From contig OX365931.1 of the NCBI GenBank assembly GCA_947243795.1, positions 744,001 through 808,000 on the forward strand: DNA of 64,000 bases, given 5' to 3'. The notes beneath the pieces were generated by a model that worked only from the letters and a program-made list of their open reading frames with translations, was not told where the DNA came from and ran no database searches. Source of the DNA: Saccharomyces uvarum (taxonomy: Eukaryota; Ascomycota; Saccharomycetes; Saccharomycetales; Saccharomycetaceae). Both the position numbers and the translations under genes were made by a program. Positions 1 to 9,690 of the stretch are shown here, piece after piece (position 1 is the stretch's first letter; the number at the start of each line of letters is the position of its first letter).

Positions 1-232
1 CCATTCTCAGGACAAGAAAAGCTTTAGCAATAACAATAGCATAAACAATAGCAATAACAAGAAAACACATACCTACAACACGATCGATTTCATGGCCAGA
101 AATCTACTTGCATGTGATGACGACAGTATACACGCTGTATTAAGTCCTAAAAGATCAAGATCATCGTTATCCTCAGATGGAATAAATGATAATAGTAACA
201 ATGAGCATTGCACGAAGAGGAAAAGAGTCTAA
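1..232 (+). CDS. UBS1: 3' end of probable UBS1 (YBR165W orthologue), partial
   Basis: The frame starting at base 2 is open from the window edge to a TAA at 230-232, giving a 76-residue C-terminal fragment. It is rich in Asn, Ser and Lys, with an SPKRSRSS patch and a final KRKRV, both looking like basic nuclear-localisation signals. No catalytic domain is visible in this part. The name rests mainly on position: in S. cerevisiae UBS1, a nuclear positive regulator of the Cdc34 ubiquitin-conjugating enzyme, lies just before and convergent with TYR1. The 5' part is outside the window. Confidence 0.6.
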   Translation, partial: HSQDKKSFSNNNSINNSNNKKTHTYNTIDFMARNLLACDDDSIHAVLSPKRSRSSLSSDGINDNSNNEHCTKRKRV

Positions 233-402
233 GGAGCATAATAATCCAACAGAATAGTCATTTTTCATCTATCATTAAAACAATTTTTGCATGGACATTG
301 TCACAGTATATATTTATTCATATATAAATCTAATTTTCTTCTTTCAGAAAAAAAAGCATAATAATGCAGGAACTTAAGCATAAAAACACTCTATATTTAA
401 TA

Positions 403-1746
403 TTACTGAGTCAAAGGTTCTTTAGAATGGCTTAGAATGGTCTTTATCATTTCATTGCCAATACGATTAGCTTCTGGAAGCATTGGCTCAAAGAATTCTT
501 GTACAGTTTGAAATTGCTTCTTGTATAACTCAAAATTAGAAAAAGACACAATTGAACTCCATTCCCTAGCTGAAATAACAAATTCTAAATCATCTTTTCT
601 AAATGATTGATCATGAATAGCTGCATCGATTGTCTGTTCTAATAGGCCGGGTGTTAAGAAAAGGTACTCCGACACACCTAAGAAAATCCTGAATAGAGGC
701 GTGGAACAAATCATATGTTCATATGGATTGATACCAAGTTGATACCACGAATCGACAATCGCTAACAGTGATAAATGAGAATTTGGCAATGGCTTGGAAT
801 CGGTGTCGTCATTAACAGTATTTTTGGATAGCGAATATTTCTCCAAAATTGTATCATCCAATAACAAGAGGCCAGTGTGTTTTCCGAACACAAACTTCCT
901 AGCCTGTAGTAACCTTTCAGTAAGTCCTTGCTTCTTATTATCAAGCATTAAAGTAAAAAGTTCCGTTGAACTTGTGGCATATTGAAGGATTTGTTGATGC
1001 GCACTTGGATTCGTTATGGCCAGTCCAGCGTAAACATGCCACTTATTGGAGTAGATTCTTAAAGAAATATTAACTTTAACGTTCTCCAGGCCACCATACC
1101 ATTTGTTCATACCTAAAGTCCAAGGGTAAACCTTTATTTTGGCCCATGCAGATCCCATACTTAAAAATGCAGCATGCGTCACAGCTTGAGTATCAGCTGT
1201 AATCTTATCGTGTTCTTCGTATGTCAAGTAAACTTGCTTACTCTTCAAACATGACATAACAGAATCAACAAACTCAAAAGACTCAGGGTATTGTGATCTA
1301 TGGTTTATAATGACTAAAGGTTGACCTTCAGTATTAACTTTAGGCCCGTGAAGAGAATGCACAGTAATAATGTCACAATCCTTGGGCAAATGCTGTTCAA
1401 AAGCTTTAATTTCAGGCAGCTTACAGCTTGTTTGGCCTCCCACAATTGTACCAACTTTCGAAGATGGTCCATACATCTCGACAATTTTATTAATATTCGA
1501 TGCTTCAACACTATAAATGATGTAATCACTTCTTCTGGATACTAAATGCCCATTCTTAACAACCTCAAATTTGGCAGAAGCGTGCTTTTCTTTCAAATCC
1601 TCATAAAAATCTTCTCTATCACAGCAGATGACTTTCCAGCCAGCATCTGAAAACTTATTGGCATATAATAAGCCCATGTCACCTAGTCCAATTATACCAA
1701 TATATTTGGTGGCCTTCCATTGTTGCACTTTCTCTGAAGATACCAT
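403..1746 (-). CDS. TYR1: Prephenate dehydrogenase (NADP+), tyrosine biosynthesis
   Basis: This 447-residue protein converts prephenate to 4-hydroxyphenylpyruvate, the committed step of tyrosine synthesis, in the cytosol. An N-terminal Rossmann fold is shown by GIIGLGDMG at residues 17-25 (GxGxxG). The central part has the TyrA-family segments VGGQTSCKLPE, HSLHGP and DTQAVTHAAF. The C-terminal half is helical, as in the fungal TyrA family. It is a few residues shorter at the C-terminus than S. cerevisiae Tyr1 (about 452). The start is the first ATG (1746), and the frame is intact. It is convergent with the UBS1 tail. Confidence 0.97.
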   Translation of the reverse strand: MVSSEKVQQWKATKYIGIIGLGDMGLLYANKFSDAGWKVICCDREDFYEDLKEKHASAKFEVVKNGHLVSRRSDYIIYSVEASNINKIVEMYGPSSKVGTIVGGQTSCKLPEIKAFEQHLPKDCDIITVHSLHGPKVNTEGQPLVIINHRSQYPESFEFVDSVMSCLKSKQVYLTYEEHDKITADTQAVTHAAFLSMGSAWAKIKVYPWTLGMNKWYGGLENVKVNISLRIYSNKWHVYAGLAITNPSAHQQILQYATSSTELFTLMLDNKKQGLTERLLQARKFVFGKHTGLLLLDDTILEKYSLSKNTVNDDTDSKPLPNSHLSLLAIVDSWYQLGINPYEHMICSTPLFRIFLGVSEYLFLTPGLLEQTIDAAIHDQSFRKDDLEFVISAREWSSIVSFSNFELYKKQFQTVQEFFEPMLPEANRIGNEMIKTILSHSKEPLTQ

Positions 1747-2033
1747 TTGTTTAGTGAATATGAGGCCCTACTTTTTTTCAGATGCTTTTATAGATTAACT
1801 GAACTTCTTACTCTCGCTGATTCGATTATTTATAGTATTACTCATTTCTCACAATTTCTTTTCATCAGAGGCCTCGAAAAAATATACAAGAAATATCGCT
1901 TAGGTAAAAAACTTGACAAATTAGTAAATAATATTACTAATTTAAGTATGTGTTACGTAGGGTATACAAGTATCCAATGGTCATTTGCTTTAGATGGTAC
2001 ATAATAGAGAAAAGTGCAAACGTGTAAAATACA
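1747..2033. other. TYR1 upstream / POP7 downstream spacer
   Basis: AT-rich spacer of 287 bp between the start of TYR1 and the end of POP7, both on the minus strand. It must carry the TYR1 promoter. A Gcn4-like half match, TTACTCA near 1838, is too weak to call a site. I see no additional gene. Confidence 0.5.
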
Positions 2034-2456
2034 CTATACGTAAATACGCAACTCTATGCCGCTTACAGTCCTCTTCTTCAATTGGGTTTCTTTATCTTCA
2101 TCGTCGACATCGCTCTCACTTTCGACACCTTCTTGCTGTTCTGCTATTACTTCGTCAAGGACTTCTATACTTCTAGTGAAAACCTCTATTTTCTTATTCT
2201 TCTGATCTTGGAAATGGCAGCCCAATGCCAGCGTCTTTTCCACAGCTTTGCCCATGCCCAAAACTACCACATAAGATGATCCATGTTTATGGACACTATC
2301 GAGAAACTTGTTAATCCTTTTCAATGCACTCACGTATGGTGTTGTCGACTTAACGAAGACTGTTGTGTGTATTTGCTTATGTGTTAAAGTCTTCAACGAT
2401 GGATGCTTTCTTACTCGCTTAGACGTGTGACTCTTAGTGTTCTCTTTGATTGCCAT
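2034..2456 (-). CDS. POP7: RNase P/RNase MRP subunit Pop7 (Rpp20)
   Basis: A 140-residue basic protein. Pop7 is an Alba-like subunit that pairs with Pop6 on the RNA of nuclear RNase P (pre-tRNA 5' processing) and RNase MRP (pre-rRNA processing). The Alba/Rpp20 core runs from about residue 30 to 110, with the segments TTPYVSALKRINKFLD and SSYVVVLGMGKAVEKTL. The last 40 residues are acidic then basic. ATG start at 2456. The length equals that of S. cerevisiae Pop7. Confidence 0.95.
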   Translation of the reverse strand: MAIKENTKSHTSKRVRKHPSLKTLTHKQIHTTVFVKSTTPYVSALKRINKFLDSVHKHGSSYVVVLGMGKAVEKTLALGCHFQDQKNKKIEVFTRSIEVLDEVIAEQQEGVESESDVDDEDKETQLKKRTVSGIELRIYV

Positions 2457-2937
2457 ATTGGTGGTCGGTGTTTCTGTGCCTTCTTTCTTACCACTTTATT
2501 CAGAAATTATGGACTGTGTTAGTAGCGACCCAAAGACCATAAGACTACTATTGAAATGGATAGTCAATTGGAGAAAAAAAAAGTGGAAAAAATATATTTT
2601 CTAAGATACATCATGAAAAGGACATTCTTACAAATAACATGTTCATTAAACACATTATATTGAACCAAAAACCCTTACGCCATTTATTTAAATAAATTTT
2701 GATCACCATAGCTGTCATTTTTCATTCTTATTTCAACAGTTTGGTAATGGAAGAAGAGGAATTATCCCCGAAACGATACCCTTTTAAGCATACCTTTGAG
2801 ACCTTGCTGAAATATCGAAGCTGAACACAAATTAATGGGCCAAGCAAAGTCACTTGAGTTTACTCCTTGGTTTCCGCTATCCCTATTGCTTTCATCTTGT
2901 TTAGTTGACTTTGTTTTGCTAACATCAAGGGAAGAAA
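2457..2937. promoter_or_regulatory. Divergent promoter region POP7/PEX32
   Basis: 481 bp between divergent genes. It is AT-rich, with an A-rich tract near 2573-2590 followed by TATATTTT, a typical nucleosome-poor yeast promoter. A 61-codon minus-strand ORF inside it (2762-2947) overlaps the PEX32 start and has no recognisable features, so I do not call it. I recognise no specific factor site. Confidence 0.5.
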
Positions 2938-4176
2938 ATGGACACAAATCCTAAAGCCAGTGTTCTCAGTGAAAACAAAAAATTTAAGGCAAGGTTTATT
3001 CATAACCATGGTCAAAAGCCTTCTTTTATTCAAATCACTCCTCCGATGATATCCAGTGTTCTATTTCACGCATATCCACTATTGATAATAATTGATAATG
3101 CACTAGCCAATATTATGTGGTTATCTGACGACAAATGTCTGCCTTTTATCTATTTGACGAGCGTGTGGCTAATTATAAGTTCGTTCATCCCTACCGAAAC
3201 AAATGTAAGCCGAATTTTACCGTTCAGTAAACTTTTGAGTTTATGGTTAGGTTTTATAAGTGGAATCTTCCTGCTTTTGTCATTTATGTACTATGTCATT
3301 TCATTGCTAACGTCTTTAAGAAACGCGGAACCTCCTACATTGGATGAAATTGTTGTGTTACTAGAGTCTGTACTGGGCAAATTGGAAGTACTGAGAGATG
3401 AGCTGAATGTTTGGAAGAAACTTAAAACTTCATTCAATGGCGTCAATAAAAAGTGCTCTAATAAAAGGCTGTTTTTAAGGCTATTCCTAGTGGGTACAGT
3501 TTTTCAAATTATTATCATAAGGTACATATCGGTGGGAGCTTATGCCAGATTTTTTATTATCAGTGCCCTGGTATACCATTCTACTAGTTTTCAAGCTACT
3601 TTGAGGCTACTCTGGAGATTTACCCTTGTTAGAAATTTCTATCACATGGGTATTAAGAATTTTAAGATTTCAAATTGGTTATCAAATGGTTTGACGATGG
3701 ATCAAATCATCATTTTAACTCAAGACTCTTCTATTATAGTACCTTTGGTAGAATTTTTGCCACTACTACTACAAAACAAGAAAGATGAGGATCACATTCA
3801 AATTTTACAATTACTAAATGAACAAAAGGAGGGCTTTGAAGACCATGGCCTCAAAATATTAGAAATTGAAGTACACGAAAATCAAAGGAAATGGCATCGA
3901 AATAAACATTGGAGTACACTATTACTACCCTACGAAAGACAAAATTTTTCAATAGAAATCAAAAATGCTGATGGGTCATCAACTATGAGAAGTTGCTTAT
4001 CAACGCATGACCTTGGCGAAGAGGAACTGCCCAATGATTGGCATTGGATTAATAATGACTGGGATGGGACCGATTGGGTATACTCGGATTCATATTGGAG
4101 AGAAACTGGAAGATACGATTCTTTGGAAAGTTTTACAAGGTCAAGGAGATGGAGAAGACGCCTCTTTCATTTATAA
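2938..4176 (+). CDS. PEX32: Peroxisomal membrane protein Pex32
   Basis: A 412-residue integral membrane protein of the Pex30/31/32 family, which controls peroxisome size and number and ER-peroxisome contacts. The first half holds hydrophobic segments (about residues 40-75, 95-120 and 180-215) in a reticulon-like arrangement. The C-terminal part carries the split dysferlin domain: an N-terminal piece around residues 320-345 (HWSTLLLPYERQNFSIEI) and a Trp-rich C-terminal piece around 365-395 (NDWHWINNDWDGTDW). The ATG at 2938 gives almost the S. cerevisiae length (413). Confidence 0.93.
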   Translation: MDTNPKASVLSENKKFKARFIHNHGQKPSFIQITPPMISSVLFHAYPLLIIIDNALANIMWLSDDKCLPFIYLTSVWLIISSFIPTETNVSRILPFSKLLSLWLGFISGIFLLLSFMYYVISLLTSLRNAEPPTLDEIVVLLESVLGKLEVLRDELNVWKKLKTSFNGVNKKCSNKRLFLRLFLVGTVFQIIIIRYISVGAYARFFIISALVYHSTSFQATLRLLWRFTLVRNFYHMGIKNFKISNWLSNGLTMDQIIILTQDSSIIVPLVEFLPLLLQNKKDEDHIQILQLLNEQKEGFEDHGLKILEIEVHENQRKWHRNKHWSTLLLPYERQNFSIEIKNADGSSTMRSCLSTHDLGEEELPNDWHWINNDWDGTDWVYSDSYWRETGRYDSLESFTRSRRWRRRLFHL

Positions 4177-4438
4177 CAATATAACTATAAGTTTCTTATC
4201 TGTATATACTTGGCTGACCAGCTTATCACGAATCCTTCCACACTTTAAATCAAAAAAAAATAAGAAACCAATAAATATAATATGCGTATATGTGTTCATA
4301 GATCTAATGAATTTCCTACGTAACTGTTATATAGAAAAAAATTTATCTGTTTTATAATAAATATAATCTGGGAGTAATGTGTAAAGTCAAATAAAATAGC
4401 GCCTGTGACTGAACGGAAGCTAAAGTCAAGTATATAGA

Positions 4439-6520
4439 TTAATCAAGATTCATGTTTTCGTCAATGCTTTCGCTATCATCGCCACTTTCGGCTTGCGCCC
4501 TTCTTTGAGCAGCTAATTTTTCAGCAATATCATTCATCTTCGAAGTTTCTTGGTTTGCTCTCAATGACTGTCTTTTTTCTTCCTCCTTTGCTAAATATCT
4601 TCCTCTAATAACGTTCCCCAACGAAGCCAGTTCTTCATATTTGGCGATATATTTTGCCTTGGTAGAATCTTCACCGTCGTCATATAACCAATCTTCAGTT
4701 TTAGCTAACGCATTTTTCAATTTTTTCTTCTCTGCATCGGACGCAAAATCAGAATACTCATCATCAAGCTTAGCACGAAGGGTATAAATATACTCCTCAA
4801 GAGCATTTTTACGGTCCTCAGTTTCGGCAACTAGTTTATCTTGGTTTGTCAATTCATTTTCTTTTTCGATTAGGTTGTTCAATTCAACTGGATTCAAGCC
4901 AAACGTTTCTGCTGTCATACCCAGTGTATCCTTCTTGACTGTTTTAGTGACTTCCTTAAACATAGGTTCAGCATCTTCTGGTGCATCTTCAGGTAAAGGA
5001 ATTGGCTCTTGAACAGTAATATCTTCCAAAGTATAAGCACTCTCAATAATATGCAAGCCGGATGGATCACATCTTAGCTTTACCTTAACGGGAACAGAAT
5101 CTTGACCTTTAGGAACATTAACCCCAGTGAATTTCCATTTGGCAATAGTTACAGGGGTACCTTTTGGCAATTTGGAAGGGTCTGTATATTTAGCTTCCAT
5201 GTAGAAATCGCCTGTACGGTATAAAGTAATTAACTTTGTTGATGGGTATGGGGAATTAGCCGGGAAAACTTCCAAGTGATCATCATTTTCAGCCTGTTTA
5301 TCCCAAACGTATGACACTGAATACGGGTCAACGTCTATGAACTTAAACGGTCTAACTCTCAAAGTCGGAGAATGAATGGCACATATGAAGGCCGCACCTT
5401 TAGCAACAGCTTCATCTTGATTCAAAGTAGAAGATAATGGTTTCCCAAAGGCATCAGAGATCGACCGCTTCAAAATTGGAATACGGGTTGTACCACCAAT
5501 TATTTCAACAAAGTCAACATCGTTAACAGTCAATTTTGCCTGGGACAAGGCTTTAGATATTGGATCTGTCACACGTTCTAACAAAGGTTTTACTAACTCC
5601 TCCAATTCTTCACGAGTCAGCTGCGAGGAAACATCAATATCATTCATAACAGATTCAACTGAAAAAGGGGCATTAGTGTTAGCAGAAAGTACCTTTTTCA
5701 ATTTTTCAGCAGCAGTTAGGATTCTGTTGTAAGCCTTTGGATTTTGTCTAATATCAATCTTGTATTTGGCTTTAAACTCATCAGCGAAATGCTCTGTGAT
5801 TGCACGATCAAAATCTCTGCCACCAAAGTGTTTATCATAAGCGGTACCTAGTACTTTTAATTCGCCCTTGCGGAAAGCCAGAATGGAGCAGGTGTAAGTA
5901 GAATGCCCAATGTCCACCAAGCCAACAATTCTTGGCTTTTCTTCAGGGCCCGGTAGATCATTTTTAAACACACCGTATGAAACGGCGGCGGCAGTGACAT
6001 CGTTGACAATCCTTAAGGGATTCAAACCTGCGATTCTAGCGGCATCAGCGATATTATAACGCTGTTCTTCAGAATACCATACAGGGACAGCAAGGCAGAC
6101 ATCAGTAATTGCCGATTTTGTTTCCTGTTGAACGGTATGTTTAACTTTGTCAATGAGCATAGCAGTCAGCTGAGTAGCCGAAAAAGTGTGTGTTTTACCG
6201 CCGAACTTGACTTCGGCACCAACTTTACCATTTTTCAGCTGTACTAGCTTCGAAGTAAAAAAGTTATTCTCAATATCGAATTCAGGATCCCTGAAATTCA
6301 GGCCAATAATTCTTTTCAAGTTTTCCACGGTATTTTTAACGTTAGATGTCTGCTTTGTCTTACCAGATTCACCTAAATATCTATTCCTCGGGCCAAAACC
6401 AACCAAGGATGGGGTGGACCTATTAGACACCTCATTGACAACAATATCAATGCCCCTATTTCTAGCAACTGCTAGCACCGAGTTATTGTTACCTAAATCT
6501 AAACCAAATGGGGTACTCAT
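4439..6520 (-). CDS. SSE2: Hsp110-family chaperone and Hsp70 nucleotide-exchange factor Sse2
   Basis: This 693-residue protein has the same length as S. cerevisiae Sse2. It is an Hsp110 that releases ADP from cytosolic Hsp70 (Ssa) and holds unfolded clients. The N-terminal 390 residues form the actin-like ATPase domain ([18 protein letters not shown] at the start; [35 protein letters not shown]). A beta-sandwich with an acidic loop ([12 protein letters not shown]) and a helical bundle follow. It ends ENMNLD instead of the EEVD of canonical Hsp70s. Sse1 is the constitutive paralogue; Sse2 is the stress-induced copy, which fits the heat-shock element upstream. Confidence 0.95.
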   Translation of the reverse strand: MSTPFGLDLGNNNSVLAVARNRGIDIVVNEVSNRSTPSLVGFGPRNRYLGESGKTKQTSNVKNTVENLKRIIGLNFRDPEFDIENNFFTSKLVQLKNGKVGAEVKFGGKTHTFSATQLTAMLIDKVKHTVQQETKSAITDVCLAVPVWYSEEQRYNIADAARIAGLNPLRIVNDVTAAAVSYGVFKNDLPGPEEKPRIVGLVDIGHSTYTCSILAFRKGELKVLGTAYDKHFGGRDFDRAITEHFADEFKAKYKIDIRQNPKAYNRILTAAEKLKKVLSANTNAPFSVESVMNDIDVSSQLTREELEELVKPLLERVTDPISKALSQAKLTVNDVDFVEIIGGTTRIPILKRSISDAFGKPLSSTLNQDEAVAKGAAFICAIHSPTLRVRPFKFIDVDPYSVSYVWDKQAENDDHLEVFPANSPYPSTKLITLYRTGDFYMEAKYTDPSKLPKGTPVTIAKWKFTGVNVPKGQDSVPVKVKLRCDPSGLHIIESAYTLEDITVQEPIPLPEDAPEDAEPMFKEVTKTVKKDTLGMTAETFGLNPVELNNLIEKENELTNQDKLVAETEDRKNALEEYIYTLRAKLDDEYSDFASDAEKKKLKNALAKTEDWLYDDGEDSTKAKYIAKYEELASLGNVIRGRYLAKEEEKRQSLRANQETSKMNDIAEKLAAQRRAQAESGDDSESIDENMNLD

Positions 6521-6737
6521 CTTATTATATGCTAAACTGATGTCTATAACCTACTAAAAAAAGGCGGAACTTTTAACGGCTATTTTTGATATTAAATTAA
6601 GATTAAATAAATCCTTGGTCCCTAAATGGCAGGGAATTTGTGATTTGCATAAAAAGTACCCTAATATATACCAATTGCGTGAAAGTGACTCCCCATTACT
6701 GTTCCTTGAAAATCCTCGTATGAGGTGATTCAGAAAA

Positions 6738-6750
6738 GAAAGTTCTAGAA
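6738..6750. promoter_or_regulatory. Perfect heat-shock element upstream of SSE2
   Basis: GAAAGTTCTAGAA is three alternating pentamer units (GAA, TTC, GAA at exact 5-bp phasing), the Hsf1 consensus nGAAnnTTCnnGAAn. It lies about 220 bp upstream of the SSE2 start. Another GAA at 6733 is on the 5-bp grid but in the same orientation. Assignment to SSE2 rests on position and on the known heat induction of SSE2. Confidence 0.75.
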
Positions 6751-6882
6751 ATATCTACAATATTGAAAGGATGAATTGGGTATTGTTGAAATAAAAGAAC
6801 TCATTTTTTCTGAGCCGATATGCTCAGTAACTTCCGCGAATTCATTAATCCATCTGACGTGTCAATGCTTGTGTACAACGTC

Positions 6883-8625
6883 TTAACCGCTTTCTTGAAG
6901 GATCATAACTAGTGTTTGCCAACCAGCTGAGGAGACAAGTTTTAATAGGGGTTCTTCCCATTCAGTTTTTATAGCAGAGTCTATTAGTAGTTTCCATTCC
7001 TCGGTTGAAAGTACCTGCAAAGTGTTTATATATATTAACAAGTGAAAGTTCGAGATTTTCTCGTGTAAGAGATTAAAATCTCCACTTGAAGCCACCTGGA
7101 ACAAATATTTTTTCAGTTCTTGATAATCTTGAGATTGCCCCAGAGCTTGTCTGTTGGCCCACGGAAACCCGGCTGATGTAACGAACTTTGGATTGGTATC
7201 CGTGTTGTCTTTTGGAAACCCGTGAGTCAATGTTACTAAAAGATAGTCCACCGGGAATGCAGGTTTGGCATTCTCCTTTACGGTGATACCATATTCATTG
7301 GATTTCGTGTAAAATATTTCAGGTACATATCTTTCATCGGTAGTGTCATTAATATATGCCATTGAAGGGTATGTGGACCCACTTATCATGTCTGCCGTGA
7401 CTAATGCTTCAGCATCAGTGGATACTTGGTAACTCGATATATCAATTTCCCCTTCCAAATTTCCTGATATGACACAAGTGACAAATTTGGAAGAAAAGAT
7501 TCCTTGTTCACTAAATTTGCTTACATTAGGATATCTGGTTTGGTGTCCAGCAGCCATGATGACTTCTATTGATGAGAGGAAAAATGAATCTTTGTGTCTT
7601 TTACAGTAGACGGACCCATCTCCAGCTCCTGCGTCAGACAAATCTGTGAATATTAGCCCAATACGTGAAAGCCCCATTTCTTGGGCCTGTTGATCAATCT
7701 GTAGCATCTCCTCCTTGACTTGTTCAACATCCATGGTTAACCCGTCCTGTTCGTCATGTTGAGGGGGTTCGTATATTGCCTCCACAACGGCCTTTATCCC
7801 TAAGGGCGTATTATCGTATTTGGCATAAGAGCCGTACATATAGCCAAATCTCTGCATACCTGTACATCGCCATGCCTGGATAAACTCATTGATTAATTCA
7901 CTTTTCTGAAATTCGACGTGATCTACCATTCTAAATTCTTGCTGCTGTAAGGTAATCGCTGACGGTTGACATTTAGAGCATATTCCTCGAGGCCATGGTT
8001 CATGACCATTATTACAATGCTTGTTAATCCTAAAATCAGGTTCTGAGAGCGGTGCAATGTAAGAGCTGCCGTTTTCCTTCTTATTAGCATTCTCATTCAA
8101 TTTCTTCAAATACGAATGAAACGAAATATGTTTGATTTTATTTGTCTCGTGATACTCTTTGTCCCAAGGAGGTAAAGGCGAGCAATATTCGCACATACCT
8201 CTATCACCATGCTTACAAAATTTTGATTTTTGGCGAGGTATTAACCCCTTCTCTTTCTCCAGTTCCTCATCAACATCAAGTTCTTTAATTTTCAACGGGC
8301 CTAAACTTTGCTGACGACCGTTCTTAACACCAATGTCTACGGATCCAGTTCCGACGCTAGTGTCAATTGTCTCGGTGTTGGGCTTGTTCGAATAATTAAA
8401 TATCAGCATGTCACCATGCTTCAACCCTAGATCCGCCACTGTTCGGTTAGCCAGTTCGGAAACAGTATGAACATCTTGCCCAGGCTTCTCACTAACAGTA
8501 AATGTGTTGGCATCGGCATTGGCATCCAGATTACCCAATAATCTTTCAATGACTGCTCCAAAAAGCTCGCTATCTTCGCAGGAAACTCTATGAATACCGT
8601 TTTTTGATCTGAATCTGATAAGCAT
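6883..8625 (-). CDS. NPL4: Cdc48 cofactor Npl4 (Cdc48-Ufd1-Npl4 complex)
   Basis: A 580-residue protein, as in S. cerevisiae. With Ufd1 it recruits polyubiquitinated substrates to the Cdc48 ATPase for ER-associated degradation and membrane-bound transcription factor processing. Residues 1-80 form the ubiquitin-like Cdc48-binding domain. Two zinc-binding motifs follow: CKHGDRGMCEYC at residues 137-148 and HCNNGHEPWPRGICSKC at 203-219. The MPN domain (about 230-430, with FGYMYGSYAKYDNTPLGIKA) grips and unfolds the initiator ubiquitin. ATG start at 8625. It is divergent from SEC66. Confidence 0.96.
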   Translation of the reverse strand: MLIRFRSKNGIHRVSCEDSELFGAVIERLLGNLDANADANTFTVSEKPGQDVHTVSELANRTVADLGLKHGDMLIFNYSNKPNTETIDTSVGTGSVDIGVKNGRQQSLGPLKIKELDVDEELEKEKGLIPRQKSKFCKHGDRGMCEYCSPLPPWDKEYHETNKIKHISFHSYLKKLNENANKKENGSSYIAPLSEPDFRINKHCNNGHEPWPRGICSKCQPSAITLQQQEFRMVDHVEFQKSELINEFIQAWRCTGMQRFGYMYGSYAKYDNTPLGIKAVVEAIYEPPQHDEQDGLTMDVEQVKEEMLQIDQQAQEMGLSRIGLIFTDLSDAGAGDGSVYCKRHKDSFFLSSIEVIMAAGHQTRYPNVSKFSEQGIFSSKFVTCVISGNLEGEIDISSYQVSTDAEALVTADMISGSTYPSMAYINDTTDERYVPEIFYTKSNEYGITVKENAKPAFPVDYLLVTLTHGFPKDNTDTNPKFVTSAGFPWANRQALGQSQDYQELKKYLFQVASSGDFNLLHEKISNFHLLIYINTLQVLSTEEWKLLIDSAIKTEWEEPLLKLVSSAGWQTLVMILQESG

Positions 8626-8694
8626 ACTGCACTTAGGTATACGAAGTCCCTTCCTTTAGTCCTCTGGAGTGAATCTCATAGTATAATGATCGCA

Positions 8695-8703
8695 TTTGCC
8701 ACT
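8695..8703 (-). promoter_or_regulatory. Rpn4/PACE-like site upstream of NPL4
   Basis: TTTGCCACT on the plus strand reads AGTGGCAAA on the minus strand, one base from the proteasome-associated control element GGTGGCAAA bound by Rpn4. It is about 70 bp upstream of the NPL4 ATG. Rpn4 control of a Cdc48 cofactor would be consistent with its proteasome role. This is inferred from the motif only. Confidence 0.5.
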
Positions 8704-8899
8704 GTTTCCTCTTTTATAAGGGCCTGCTCTAAAATAGTAGCCGTTACTCGTTACCCGCCAACAGGCTTCAAAAGTTTTAGGAACACGTCTTAAAGTTGAA
8801 GTATTACATGAAAAATTGATGAAATACGAATGGAATGGCTCATTTTTGGGTAACAAAAGTCGGGGAAACAGACACACGCTACTGAGCTAAGTTACCAAC

Positions 8900-9520
8900 A
8901 TGTCCGAATTTAATGAAACGAAATTCTCTAGCAATGGAACTTTCTCTGAAACCGAAGAACCAATTGTAGAGACGAAAGTAGTCTCCGTTTATACCCCACT
9001 CATATATGTCTTCATTTTGGTAGTATCTCTTGTAATGTTTGCATCAAACTACAGAAAGAAGCAGGCTAAAAAAATCAGCGAACAGCCATCCATCTTTGAT
9101 GAAAACGATGCTCACGACCTGTTTTTTCAAATAAAGGAAATGAGCGAAAATGAAAAAGTTCACGAGAAGGTCTTGAAAGCCGCCTTATTGAACAGAGGTG
9201 CAGAATCTGTCAGACGATCATTAAAGTTGAAAGAACTTGCCCCTCAGATTAACCTTTTATACAAGAATGGCTCCATCGGAGAAGATTATTGGAAGAGATT
9301 TGAAACTGAAGTTAAACTAATAGAATTGGAATTTAAAGATACCTTACAAGAGGCTGAGAGACTACAACCGGGTTGGGCTCAATTGTTTGTCATGGTTTGT
9401 AAAGAAATTTGCTTCAATCAGGCCCTATCTAGACGTTACCGATCAATTTTGAAACGTAAAGAAACATGTATTGAGGAATGGGAATTGAAAATTAACGATG
9501 ATGGAAGATTAGTCGAATAG
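8900..9520 (+). CDS. SEC66: Sec63 complex subunit Sec66 (Sec71)
   Basis: A 206-residue, single-pass ER membrane protein of the Sec62-Sec63-Sec66-Sec72 complex needed for post-translational protein translocation. The N-terminal lumenal tail (residues 1-27) has N-glycosylation sequons (NET, NGT). One membrane segment lies at about residues 31-49 (YTPLIYVFILVVSLVMFAS), followed by a basic stretch and a cytosolic helical domain that binds Sec72. ATG at 8900. The length equals the S. cerevisiae protein. Confidence 0.95.
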   Translation: MSEFNETKFSSNGTFSETEEPIVETKVVSVYTPLIYVFILVVSLVMFASNYRKKQAKKISEQPSIFDENDAHDLFFQIKEMSENEKVHEKVLKAALLNRGAESVRRSLKLKELAPQINLLYKNGSIGEDYWKRFETEVKLIELEFKDTLQEAERLQPGWAQLFVMVCKEICFNQALSRRYRSILKRKETCIEEWELKINDDGRLVE

Positions 9521-9690
9521 CGCCTGCAGGTACACTAGCTTACATTTGTTGATTCTGCATTTTTTTTTTCAAGTATGTATAGAATTTGTCATTATCTGCG
9601 TTAAAAATATTTATAAAGTATATACAATAACAATAAATGATAAAGTAATATGTAAGCAGTCTGAAGAAAAGCTTATCATAGCTTTACTTT

